Below are positions 8,381 to 16,335 of a stretch of DNA of 37,768 nt, piece by piece; positions within the stretch are counted from its first letter, which is position 1; each line of letters starts with the position of its first letter. This DNA comes from Burkholderiales bacterium. GTDB lineage: Bacteria > Pseudomonadota > Gammaproteobacteria > Burkholderiales > Burkholderiaceae_B. Below the pieces are notes generated by a model. It was given only the letters and a program-made list of their open reading frames with translations. It searched no databases and had not been told where the DNA came from. The position numbers were made by a program, and so were the translations under genes. The stretch spans positions 1 through 37,768 of the forward strand of contig JAIXTE010000060.1 of NCBI GenBank assembly GCA_027484315.1, in the 5' to 3' direction.

Positions 8381-9697
8381 ATGACTGATACCACGACTTC
8401 AAGCGCCACACCTGCCAGCTCACTCGAGAAAACCATTTCCTTGAAGCTGTCAGTTGAGAAAATCAATGCTGAAGTAGAAAAGCGCCTGAAAAAGGTTGCT
8501 CGCACCGCTCGCATGCCAGGTTTCCGCCCCGGCAAAGTACCCATGAAAATGGTGGTACAGAACTACGGTCCCCAGGTTCATTCCGAGGTGCTGAATGACG
8601 AAATCGGTCGTACTTTCAGCGAAGAGGTTCAGAAGCAGGATCTGCGTGTTGCAGGTCAGCCACGCATTGAAGCCGCCAAAGATGCTGCTGATGACGCATT
8701 TGAATTCAACGCGATTTTCGAAGTGTTCCCCGAAGTGAAATTTGGTGACTTTGCGACACTGGAAATCGAGAAGACAGTGGTTGAAGTATCTGACACTGAA
8801 GTGGACAAAACCATTGAAATTCTTCGCAAGCAGCGTGCAAGCTTTGCTGAAGTGGATCGCGGTTCAGAAGAAGAAGACAAAGTCACACTTGATTTCGTTG
8901 GAAAAATCGATGATGTGCCCTTCGACGGCGGCACAGCTGAAGACTTCTCATTCGTCATCGGCAAGGGCCAGATGCTGCCAGAATTCGAAGCAGCAGCCAA
9001 AGGCCTGAAAGCTGGCGAGCAGAAAACTTTTGATCTGGCCTTTCCGGCCGATTATCACGGCAAGGACGTGGCTGGCAAAACAGCCCAGTTCACCATCACC
9101 ATCAAAAAGGTTGAAGGCCCACAGTTGCCAGAACTGAATGAAGCATTTGCCGTGGCCATGGGCATTGCCGATGGTTCCCTGGACAAACTGCGCGATGACG
9201 TGCGCGTGAACCTGAGCCGCGAAGTCAGCAACCGCACCAAGGCGCAAACCAAGGAAGCCGTGATGAACGCGCTCCTGAAAGTTGCTGAATTTGACGTGCC
9301 CAAAGCACTGATCCAGACAGAAACCACTGAATTGGCTTCGCGTGCCCGCCAGGACCTGAAAGCCCGTGGCATGCAGAACGTCGAAGAAATCCAGTTGCCT
9401 GAAGACATTTTCACTGCCCAGGCAGAGCGCCGTGTTCGTTTGGGTCTGATCGTGTCGGATTTGGTTAAAGACAACAGCTTGCAGGCCAAGCCGGAGCAGG
9501 TTCGTGCTTTTATTGAAGAACAGGCACAAAGTTACGAGAACCCTGCAGAAGTGATGCAGTGGTATTTCCAGGACCGTGCCCGCTTGGCGGATGTAGAAGC
9601 GGTTATTCTGGAAGACAACGTGGTTGAATTTGCATTGGGCAAATCCAAGGTAACAGAAAAGAAATTGTCGTTTGACGAACTGATGGGAAATAAATAA
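8381..9697 (+). CDS. tig: Trigger factor, ribosome-associated chaperone / prolyl isomerase
   Basis: Binds at the ribosome tunnel exit and shields nascent chains. 438 aa, normal for the family. The ribosome-binding signature GFRPGKVP is at residues 47-54 in the N-terminal domain. The FKBP-like prolyl-isomerase domain lies at about 160-245 (DKVTLDFVGKIDDVPFDGG, FVIGKGQMLPEFE). The rest is the long helical arm domain (REVSNRTKAQTKEAVMNALL). It starts with ATG 8381 after AGAGTTACAA; the SD is weak. The stop is directly followed by the ATG of clpP (TAAATG), so tig and clpP are probably one transcript, the classical tig-clpP-clpX-lon order. Confidence 0.97.
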   Translation: MTDTTTSSATPASSLEKTISLKLSVEKINAEVEKRLKKVARTARMPGFRPGKVPMKMVVQNYGPQVHSEVLNDEIGRTFSEEVQKQDLRVAGQPRIEAAKDAADDAFEFNAIFEVFPEVKFGDFATLEIEKTVVEVSDTEVDKTIEILRKQRASFAEVDRGSEEEDKVTLDFVGKIDDVPFDGGTAEDFSFVIGKGQMLPEFEAAAKGLKAGEQKTFDLAFPADYHGKDVAGKTAQFTITIKKVEGPQLPELNEAFAVAMGIADGSLDKLRDDVRVNLSREVSNRTKAQTKEAVMNALLKVAEFDVPKALIQTETTELASRARQDLKARGMQNVEEIQLPEDIFTAQAERRVRLGLIVSDLVKDNSLQAKPEQVRAFIEEQAQSYENPAEVMQWYFQDRARLADVEAVILEDNVVEFALGKSKVTEKKLSFDELMGNK

Positions 9698-10366
9698 ATG
9701 ATCTGGAACCCTCGCTCTATGGCTAACAACATGAACAATTCAGGTGCGCTGGATACCCAAGGCAATATGTACGTGCCCATGGTGATTGAGCAAAGTGGTC
9801 GGGGCGAGCGGGCCTATGACATTTACTCACGCTTGCTCAAAGAGCGCGTTATCTTTCTGGTTGGTCCGATTAATGACCAGATGGCCAACGTCATCGTGGC
9901 GCAGATGCTTTTCCTGGAAAGTGAAAATCCAGACAAGGACATCGCACTGTACATCAACAGCCCTGGTGGCTCTGTGTCGGCAGGCATGGCCATTTACGAC
10001 ACCATGCAGTTCATCAAGCCTGATGTGTCTACATTGTGTACAGGTCTGGCTGCCAGCATGGGTGCATTCCTGCTGTCTTCAGGCACCAAGGGCAAGCGCT
10101 TTTCCCTGCCTAACAGCCGCATCATGATTCACCAGCCACTGGGTGGTGTTCAAGGTCAGGCCTCTGACATCGAGATTCATGCCCGTGAAATTTTGTACCT
10201 TCGCGAAAAGCTGAATGGCATCCTTGCGGAAAACACCGGCAAGACAGTGGAAGAAGTGGCCCGCGACACAGACCGAGACAACTTCATGGGCGCAGATGCT
10301 GCAAAAGCCTATGGTTTGATCGATGACGTGTTGAAGCACCGTGTAGCACCCGCAGACAAGAAGTAA
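9698..10366 (+). CDS. clpP: ATP-dependent Clp protease proteolytic subunit
   Basis: Serine peptidase subunit of the ClpXP/ClpAP complexes; forms a two-ring 14-mer. In the 222-aa reading the catalytic triad is Ser120 (GLAASMGAF), His145 (MIHQPLG) and Asp194 (RDTDRDNF), with the family spacing of 25 and 49 residues. The [20 protein letters not shown] oxyanion region is intact. The first ATG (9698) abuts the tig stop; ATG 9719 and ATG 9731 are alternatives, and the first residues are probably a processed propeptide. It is followed by clpX after 50 bp. Confidence 0.97.
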   Translation: MIWNPRSMANNMNNSGALDTQGNMYVPMVIEQSGRGERAYDIYSRLLKERVIFLVGPINDQMANVIVAQMLFLESENPDKDIALYINSPGGSVSAGMAIYDTMQFIKPDVSTLCTGLAASMGAFLLSSGTKGKRFSLPNSRIMIHQPLGGVQGQASDIEIHAREILYLREKLNGILAENTGKTVEEVARDTDRDNFMGADAAKAYGLIDDVLKHRVAPADKK

Positions 10367-10371
10367 GCTAA

Positions 10372-10398
10372 CTTGTACTGCTTGATTGCCCCCCAAAG
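10372..10398 (+). promoter_or_regulatory. Candidate sigma-32 promoter between clpP and clpX
   Basis: CTTGTA (10372-10377), 13 bp, then CCCCAAAG (10391-10398) resembles the sigma-32 consensus CTTGAA-N(11-16)-CCCCATNT. The CCCC also forms a short hairpin with the following GGGG (CCCCAAAGGGG). It would allow heat-induced clpX expression apart from tig-clpP. Confidence 0.35.
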
Positions 10399-10419
10399 GG
10401 GCTTTCCAGAGGATAAATG

Positions 10420-11691
10420 ATGTCAGAAAAGAAAGGCTCCAGCGAAAAGCTGCTTTATTGCTCCTTTTGCGGCAAAAGCCAGCATGAGGTTAAAAAATTG
10501 ATCGCAGGGCCCTCTGTGTTCATCTGTGATGAATGCATTGAGTTGTGCAACGACATTATTCGTGACGAAGCTGCTGAGGCGACTGCCACTGGTGGTGGTG
10601 ACAAGCTGCCTACGCCCCAGGAAATTCGAGCCATTCTTGATCAATATGTGATTGGACAAGACAAAGCCAAGCGCGTCCTGGCCGTAGCGGTGTATAACCA
10701 CTACAAGCGCCTGCGCCACATGAGCAAGAAGGACGACATTGAACTGACGAAAAGCAATATTTTGCTGGTCGGCCCAACAGGCTCAGGCAAAACCTTGCTG
10801 GCGCAAACATTGGCCCGTTTGTTGAATGTGCCGTTTGTGATCGCCGATGCAACCACACTGACTGAAGCCGGTTATGTGGGTGAAGACGTCGAGAACATCA
10901 TTCAGAAATTGCTGCAAAACTGCAACTATGAAGTCGAAAAGGCGCAGCGCGGCATTGTTTACATCGACGAGATCGACAAGATTTCCCGCAAGTCGGATAA
11001 CCCGTCCATCACGCGTGACGTGTCGGGCGAGGGTGTTCAGCAAGCCTTGCTGAAGTTGATCGAAGGTACAGTGGCTTCAGTGCCCCCGCAGGGCGGCCGC
11101 AAGCATCCCAATCAGGATTTCGTGCAAATTGATACCACCAACGTGTTGTTTATCGTGGGTGGCGCATTTGAAGGTCTGGACAAGATCATTCGCAACCGTT
11201 CAGAGCGCTCAGGCATCGGCTTTGGCGCGATGGTGAAAAGCAAGCAGGAAGACAACGTGGGCACCTTGCTGGCCGATGTGGAACCTGAAGACCTGATCAA
11301 GTTCGGTATCATTCCCGAATTGGTGGGCCGTTTGCCTGTGATTGCCACGCTCGAAGAACTGGACGAACCTGCATTGATCGAAATTTTGACCAAGCCCAAA
11401 AACGCCATGGTCAAACAATTCGAAAAACTGCTGGAGATGGATGGTGCCGAACTGGAAGTTCGTCCATCCGCACTCAGCGCGATTGCCAAAAAAGCAATTC
11501 AGCGTAAAACCGGTGCACGGGGTCTGCGAACCATTCTTGAACAGGCTTTGCTGGGCATCATGTATGACCTGCCAGGCGATACCAATGTCAAGAAAGTGGT
11601 CATTGATGAAAACGCAGTGACCGGCGCAGGCCAGCCCTTGTTGATTTATGAAGACCAACCCAAAGTGGTGGGTAGCAAAGACAAGGCGTAA
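10420..11691 (+). CDS. clpX: Clp protease ATP-binding subunit ClpX
   Basis: AAA+ unfoldase that feeds substrates to ClpP. Two ATGs stand in tandem (10417 and 10420). The SD CAGAGGA (10407-10413) sits 6 nt before the second, so 10420 is preferred (423 aa). The N-terminal C4 zinc-binding domain ([13 protein letters not shown] ... [10 protein letters not shown]) is followed by the AAA+ module with Walker A GPTGSGKT, Walker [10 protein letters not shown], the pore-loop motif GYVGED, and the sensor/arginine region ([11 protein letters not shown]). Length and order are standard. A strong terminator follows at 11730. Confidence 0.97.
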   Translation: MSEKKGSSEKLLYCSFCGKSQHEVKKLIAGPSVFICDECIELCNDIIRDEAAEATATGGGDKLPTPQEIRAILDQYVIGQDKAKRVLAVAVYNHYKRLRHMSKKDDIELTKSNILLVGPTGSGKTLLAQTLARLLNVPFVIADATTLTEAGYVGEDVENIIQKLLQNCNYEVEKAQRGIVYIDEIDKISRKSDNPSITRDVSGEGVQQALLKLIEGTVASVPPQGGRKHPNQDFVQIDTTNVLFIVGGAFEGLDKIIRNRSERSGIGFGAMVKSKQEDNVGTLLADVEPEDLIKFGIIPELVGRLPVIATLEELDEPALIEILTKPKNAMVKQFEKLLEMDGAELEVRPSALSAIAKKAIQRKTGARGLRTILEQALLGIMYDLPGDTNVKKVVIDENAVTGAGQPLLIYEDQPKVVGSKDKA

Positions 11692-11729
11692 CGCATAAAG
11701 CCACACTAAAACAGATTGCAAAATGATTA

Positions 11730-11765
11730 AAAAGGCCCAGCTCAGCAGTTGGGCCTTTTCTTTTC
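11730..11765 (+). terminator. Rho-independent terminator after clpX
   Basis: A 10-bp perfect stem AAAAGGCCCA (11730-11739) / TGGGCCTTTT (11750-11759) with a 10-nt loop is followed by CTTTTC. It separates clpX from lon. Confidence 0.9.
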
Positions 11766-11796
11766 AGTGGTATTGTTTATTTGTCGTGAAATAAAG

Positions 11797-11824
11797 CTTG
11801 AATAAGCGCGTTTTAACCCCACAG
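11797..11824 (+). promoter_or_regulatory. Sigma-32 (heat-shock) type promoter of lon
   Basis: CTTGAA (11797-11802), 14 bp, then CCCCACAG (11817-11824) is a close match to the sigma-32 consensus CTTGAAA-N(11-16)-CCCCATNT. It lies after the clpX terminator and 29 bp before the lon start, where it would be expected. Confidence 0.75.
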
Positions 11825-11853
11825 TAGGGTCATGCATTTAATAGGTGATTTAT

Positions 11854-14262
11854 ATGTCAGCAACTAACGTGCTTCCGGAACAACCCATCGAATTGTCATT
11901 GCTTCCACTGCGAGATGTAGTCGTGTTCCCGCACATGGTCATTCCTCTTTTCGTGGGCCGTCCCAAATCCATCAAAGCGCTCGAAATCGCGATGGAAACA
12001 GGCAAAAGTATTCTCTTGGTGGCGCAAAAATCAGCGACCAAAGACGAACCCAGCGACAAGGACATCTACAACATTGGTTGCGTAGCCAATGTGCTTCAAA
12101 TGCTGAAACTGCCCGACGGCACCGTCAAGGTGTTGGTCGAAGGCGTTCAGCGCGCCCGTTTGACCAAGGTCACAGACGAAGGCACACACTTTGCTGCCAC
12201 AGCAATGCCTTTGTTGCCTGACCCTTCACAAAGCCCTGAAACCGAGGCCATGAAGCGTGCCGTGATGGCACAGTTCGATTCTTATGTGAAGCTGAACAAA
12301 AAGATTCCACCAGAAATTTTGACTTCACTGGCAAGCATTGAAGACACTGGTCGGCTGGCTGACACCATTGTTTCTCATCTTCCTCTGAAGCTGGAACAAA
12401 AGCAGTCCATCCTGGAAACCTTCAGCATTGCACAACGCCTTGAGGCCTTGTTGTCACAGCTGGAAACCGAGATTGACATTCTCCAGGTGGAAAAGCGCAT
12501 CCGTGGTCGTGTGAAGCGGCAAATGGAAAAAAGCCAGCGCGAATACTACCTGAATGAACAGGTCAAGGCGATTCAGAAAGAATTGGGCGAGGGCGAAGAT
12601 GGCGCCGACATGGAGGAGCTTGAAAAGCGAATTCGTGCAGCCAAAATGCCCAAGGAAGCCTTGAAGAAGGCTGAAGCCGAACTGAAAAAGCTGAAGCTGA
12701 TGTCGCCCATGTCGGCTGAAGCCACGGTGATCCGCAACTACATTGATGTGTTGGTCAGCTTGCCGTGGAAGAAGAAAACAAAAATCAACAATGATCTGGC
12801 CAATGCTGAAAAGGTGTTGGACGAAGACCATTTCGGTCTTGAAAAGGTCAAGGAGCGCATTGTTGAATACCTCGCGGTGCAACAGCGCGTGGACAAGCTG
12901 AAGGCCCCCATCCTTTGCCTGGTTGGCCCCCCCGGCGTGGGTAAAACCTCATTGGGCCAGTCCGTGGCCAAGGCGACCAACCGCAAGTTTGTGCGCATGG
13001 CGCTGGGTGGTGTCCGTGATGAAGCTGAAATTCGTGGTCACCGCAAAACCTACATCGGTTCAATGCCAGGCAAGGTGTTGAGCAGCATCACCAAGGTGGC
13101 TGTGCGCAATCCGCTTTTTCTGCTCGATGAAATCGACAAGATGGGACAGGATTTCCGCGGTGATCCCGCATCCGCTTTGCTCGAGGTATTGGACCCGGAA
13201 CAGAACAGCACATTCGTCGATCACTATGTTGAAGTGGAATATGACTTGAGTGATGTGATGTTTGTGGCCACTGCCAACTCGCTGAACATCCCCCATGCCT
13301 TGTTGGACCGCATGGAAGTGATTCGCCTGAGTGGTTACACCGAAGATGAAAAAGTCAGTATCACGCAAAAATACTTGTTGCCCAAACAGCTCAAGAACAA
13401 TGGCGTGAAAGATGAGGAATTGTCTGTTTCTGAAGCTGCCATTCGCGACGTGATCCGTTTCTACACACGTGAAGCGGGTGTACGTGGCCTTGAACGTGAA
13501 ATGTCCAAAATCTGCCGCAAGGTAGTGCGCCAAATGGTGTTGGGCAAGAACGAGAAAAAAGTACAAGTCACACCCAAAAATCTGGACAAATTCCTTGGCG
13601 TTCGTCGTTTCAACTTCGGCATGGCCGAGAAAGAGAACCAAGTGGGTCAGGTGACCGGTTTGGCCTGGACTGAAGTCGGCGGTGAGTTGCTCACCATTGA
13701 AACTGTGTCCATGCCAGGCAAGGGCAATGTGATTCGTACCGGTTCTTTGGGTGACGTGATGAAAGAATCGGTTGAGGCAGCCCGTTCCGTTGTTCGCGCA
13801 CGCGCCAATCGCCTGGGTATTCGCAATGATGCTTTCGAGAAACGCGACATTCACGTTCACGTTCCCGAAGGTGCCACACCGAAGGATGGCCCTTCCGCCG
13901 GTATCGCAATGACAACTGCGTTGGTGTCAACCTTGACCAACATTCCGGTTAAATCGGAAGTGGCCATGACAGGCGAAATTACGCTGCGCGGAGAAGTGTT
14001 GGGCATTGGTGGCTTGAAAGAGAAATTGCTGGCTGCCCACCGTGGTGGTATCAAGACCGTTTTGATACCGGAAGAGAATGTCAAGGACTTGGCTGAGATT
14101 CCAGCGAATGTCAAAAACAGCCTCGAGATTATTCCGGTTAAATGGATTGATCAAGTACTCAAGCACGCACTTGAATCCCTGCCTGAGTCAATCACCGAGC
14201 CGCCGGAAGTGATTGCAGCCAAAACTGACGAAACGGCTGCAAATCCAAGTGTAAAGCACTGA
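11854..14262 (+). CDS. lon: ATP-dependent protease Lon
   Basis: Homo-oligomeric AAA+ serine protease for damaged and regulatory proteins. A GTG at 11845 is in frame, but ATG 11854 with AGGTGA (11843-11848) 5 nt upstream is the likely start (802 aa). Domains in order: LON substrate-binding domain (LPLRDVVVFPHMVIPLFVGR), a coiled helical region at about 190-310, AAA+ with Walker A GPPGVGKT (358-365) and Walker B FLLDEIDK, and the peptidase domain with the Ser681 (PKDGPSAG) / Lys724 (GGLKEKLL) dyad, 43 residues apart as in E. coli Lon. It has its own heat-shock promoter and terminator, so it is a single-gene unit. Confidence 0.98.
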   Translation: MSATNVLPEQPIELSLLPLRDVVVFPHMVIPLFVGRPKSIKALEIAMETGKSILLVAQKSATKDEPSDKDIYNIGCVANVLQMLKLPDGTVKVLVEGVQRARLTKVTDEGTHFAATAMPLLPDPSQSPETEAMKRAVMAQFDSYVKLNKKIPPEILTSLASIEDTGRLADTIVSHLPLKLEQKQSILETFSIAQRLEALLSQLETEIDILQVEKRIRGRVKRQMEKSQREYYLNEQVKAIQKELGEGEDGADMEELEKRIRAAKMPKEALKKAEAELKKLKLMSPMSAEATVIRNYIDVLVSLPWKKKTKINNDLANAEKVLDEDHFGLEKVKERIVEYLAVQQRVDKLKAPILCLVGPPGVGKTSLGQSVAKATNRKFVRMALGGVRDEAEIRGHRKTYIGSMPGKVLSSITKVAVRNPLFLLDEIDKMGQDFRGDPASALLEVLDPEQNSTFVDHYVEVEYDLSDVMFVATANSLNIPHALLDRMEVIRLSGYTEDEKVSITQKYLLPKQLKNNGVKDEELSVSEAAIRDVIRFYTREAGVRGLEREMSKICRKVVRQMVLGKNEKKVQVTPKNLDKFLGVRRFNFGMAEKENQVGQVTGLAWTEVGGELLTIETVSMPGKGNVIRTGSLGDVMKESVEAARSVVRARANRLGIRNDAFEKRDIHVHVPEGATPKDGPSAGIAMTTALVSTLTNIPVKSEVAMTGEITLRGEVLGIGGLKEKLLAAHRGGIKTVLIPEENVKDLAEIPANVKNSLEIIPVKWIDQVLKHALESLPESITEPPEVIAAKTDETAANPSVKH

Positions 14263-14284
14263 TATTTATAATTAATCCTTGAAG

Positions 14285-14316
14285 AGTCCCTGTGTGAAAA
14301 TGCAGGGACTTTTTTT
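14285..14316 (+). terminator. Rho-independent terminator after lon
   Basis: AGTCCCTG (14285-14292) pairs with CAGGGACT (14303-14310), followed by a run of seven T ending at 14316. Confidence 0.92.
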
Positions 14317-14376
14317 ATGCCTTGCGCAAAGCGTTTACTGGCTTGATTAATAAGGACAATACACCCGCAAAATGTG

Positions 14377-14405
14377 TTGACAGGCTGCTTTCAGGCGTGT
14401 CTAAA
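14377..14405 (+). promoter_or_regulatory. Sigma-70 promoter of hupB
   Basis: A perfect -35 TTGACA (14377-14382), 17-bp spacer, then TCTAAA (14400-14405, 4 of 6 matches to TATAAT). It is located 72 bp before the hupB start and after the lon terminator. Confidence 0.6.
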
Positions 14406-14476
14406 TTAAGGATTGGAAGCAACGTGGTGCCTTAGTTTTGGCACTTTTTATTTGTCACCATGAGGGGGCCTTTTAC

Positions 14477-14749
14477 ATGAATAAAACCGAACTGATCGAT
14501 CAAATCGCTGACTCCGCAGAAATTTCCAAAGCGGCTGCAGGTCGCGCACTGGATGCAATGATTGCTGCTGTAAAAACAACCTTGAAAAAAGGTGGTTCAG
14601 TGACCTTGGTCGGTTTTGGTACGTTTGCTGTTGGCAAGCGCGCTGCACGTAGCGGCCGCAACCCACGCACAGGTGCAACCATCAAAATCAAGGCCGCCAA
14701 AGTGCCTAAATTCCGCCCTGGCAAAGCTTTGAAAGAAGCCGTGAATTAA
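14477..14749 (+). CDS. hupB: DNA-binding protein HU-beta
   Basis: Nucleoid-associated histone-like protein, 90 aa. The start [11 protein letters not shown] at 14477 follows a strong GAGGGGG SD (14462-14468); an upstream in-frame start at 14438 would add 13 non-family residues. The HU signature [21 protein letters not shown] and the beta-arm tip RNPRTG, which inserts Pro into the minor groove, are complete, as is the C-terminal [16 protein letters not shown]. Placement directly after lon is the common proteobacterial order. It has its own promoter. Confidence 0.97.
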   Translation: MNKTELIDQIADSAEISKAAAGRALDAMIAAVKTTLKKGGSVTLVGFGTFAVGKRAARSGRNPRTGATIKIKAAKVPKFRPGKALKEAVN

Positions 14750-14774
14750 ATTTAAATTTTTTTTGAAAAAGGTA

Positions 14775-14802
14775 TTGCAGGCTGAGCGAATTTGTATATA
14801 AT
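14775..14802 (+). promoter_or_regulatory. Promoter of the tRNA-Val/tRNA-Asp unit
   Basis: TTGCAG (14775-14780), 16 bp, then a perfect TATAAT (14797-14802) followed by the GC-rich TGCGGTC. An 88-nt leader precedes tRNA-Val. Confidence 0.55.
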
Positions 14803-14890
14803 TGCGGTCTTGGCTGATTCGCAACACGACAGTCACTAAGAAAAAAGAGCAAAGCGTTACAGCAAAAACTCTTCTGAAATAGTGAATATC

Positions 14891-14966
14891 GGGTGCTTAG
14901 CTCAGTTGGTAGAGCGGAGCCCTTACAAGGCTTAGGTCGGGAGTTCGAGCCTCTCAGCACCCACCA
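14891..14966 (+). tRNA. tRNA-Val (anticodon UAC)
   Basis: 76 nt. The acceptor GGGTGCT pairs with AGCACCC, then A and an encoded CCA. The anticodon loop CTTACAA contains TAC, and the T arm contains GTTCGAGC. Confidence 0.97.
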
Positions 14967-14991
14967 ACATTGCGAAACAGCAACCAACTTT

Positions 14992-15068
14992 GGAGTGGTA
15001 GTTCAGTTGGTTAGAATACCGGCCTGTCACGCCGGGGGTCGCGGGTTCGAGCCCCGTCCACTCCGCCA
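14992..15068 (+). tRNA. tRNA-Asp (anticodon GUC)
   Basis: 77 nt. The acceptor GGAGTGG pairs with CCACTCC, with discriminator G and an encoded CCA. The anticodon stem CCGGC/GCCGG encloses the loop CTGTCAC with GTC. It lies 25 bp after tRNA-Val, likely on the same precursor. Confidence 0.97.
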
Positions 15069-15078
15069 GCAGTAAGAA

Positions 15079-15114
15079 AAGCCCTTGAGACCTAAAAATC
15101 TCAAGGGCTTTTTT
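15079..15114 (+). terminator. Rho-independent terminator of the tRNA-Val/Asp unit
   Basis: A 12-bp perfect stem AAGCCCTTGAGA (15079-15090) / TCTCAAGGGCTT (15099-15110) with an 8-nt loop and a T tract. Confidence 0.93.
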
Positions 15115-15155
15115 CTTGTCTGTACACTGTGCATTCCCAGTGAAGGAGCACGTTC

Positions 15156-16217
15156 TTGAGTTCACCCCGCAAAGTCGATGTGATCATTGTTGGCGCAGGC
15201 CAGTCCGGATTGGCCACGGCCTATTTTCTGAAACGCCTTGGCATTGAAACTTTGCTGCTGGATGGTCAGGAATCTTCAGGTGGCTCCTGGCTCAAGGCTT
15301 GGAATTCCCTGAAGCTGTTTTCACCCGCACAATGGAGTTCTCTGCCCGGTTGGGGGCTGACATCCAACAACATTTACCCTACGAAGTCCGAGCTGATTGC
15401 CTATCTTCAGGCGTATGAAGCCCGATATGACTTTGAAATCATTCGTCCGGCTAAGGTCATTTCTGTTGAACAGCGCGATGGCCTGTTCGATATTCAAACC
15501 AGCGACAAGCAATTGCTTCAGTGCCGGGCCGTGGTGAGTGCGACGGGAACGTGGGGCAATCCGTTCATTCCACCGTATGCGGATTCGTCGCTCTACGAGG
15601 GGCTTCAAGTTCATTCTGCCCATTATCAAAGTTCCGATGTATTTGCTGGCAAAAAGGTATTGATCGTGGGTGGCGGCAATTCGGCTGCACAAATTCTGGC
15701 TGAAATTTCACAGGTGGCCCAAACCACTTGGGTGACGCTGACTCCACCCGCTTTTCTACCAGACGACGTCGATGGGCGGGTGTTGTTTGAGCGCGCTACT
15801 TTGCGCTGGAAAGCACAGTCAGAGGGAAGATCAGTGACTGATCTGCCAGGTGGTTTTGGTGATGTGGTCATGATTGATTCGGTCAAAGATGCACGCGATC
15901 GTGGTGTATTGCATGCACGGGAAATCTTTGTACGGTTCACCCGGGATGGTGTGATCTGGGCGACAGGAGAAGAAGAGATGTTCGATGCTGTGGTGTGGTG
16001 TACCGGGTTTCATGCCGATCTTGCTCATTTGAATGCCTTAAATATTGTCACTGAGGGGGGTAGTGTCGACACCTCTGGCACGCGCAGTAATTGCATTCCT
16101 GGCCTGTGGTTGGTGGGCTATGGTGACTGGTGTGGTTTTGCGTCGGCTACTTTAATAGGCGTGCAGCGCCATGCCAAATCCACCGCTTTGGAAATTGCGG
16201 GCTATCTTGCGCATTGA
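15156..16217 (+). CDS. FAD/NAD(P)-binding monooxygenase-like flavoprotein
   Basis: 353 aa, TTG start at 15156 supported by a strong SD (GAAGGAG, 15142-15148). The N-terminal Rossmann motif GAGQSG (13-18) binds FAD. A second dinucleotide motif VGGGNSAAQI (about 170-179) fits NADPH, and a late ATG-type segment VVWCTGFHADLAHLNAL is typical of the flavin-containing monooxygenase / putative flavoprotein (YhiN/CzcO-like) group. The protein is shorter than classical FMOs and Baeyer-Villiger enzymes and resembles CzcO-like oxidoreductases. Substrate unknown. It stands between the tRNA terminator and ppiD, with no operon partner. Confidence 0.8.
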   Translation: MSSPRKVDVIIVGAGQSGLATAYFLKRLGIETLLLDGQESSGGSWLKAWNSLKLFSPAQWSSLPGWGLTSNNIYPTKSELIAYLQAYEARYDFEIIRPAKVISVEQRDGLFDIQTSDKQLLQCRAVVSATGTWGNPFIPPYADSSLYEGLQVHSAHYQSSDVFAGKKVLIVGGGNSAAQILAEISQVAQTTWVTLTPPAFLPDDVDGRVLFERATLRWKAQSEGRSVTDLPGGFGDVVMIDSVKDARDRGVLHAREIFVRFTRDGVIWATGEEEMFDAVVWCTGFHADLAHLNALNIVTEGGSVDTSGTRSNCIPGLWLVGYGDWCGFASATLIGVQRHAKSTALEIAGYLAH

Positions 16218-16335
16218 ACTTGTGCGTGTGGCGGTTGGTGGCCGCTGGCGCAAACTGCCGGGTGCGCAGTCAGGAATGGGCCTGCTTCGGGTATAGTATC
16301 CGCTTGTCGTTTAACGCTTAGTCACCTATAAAAAC

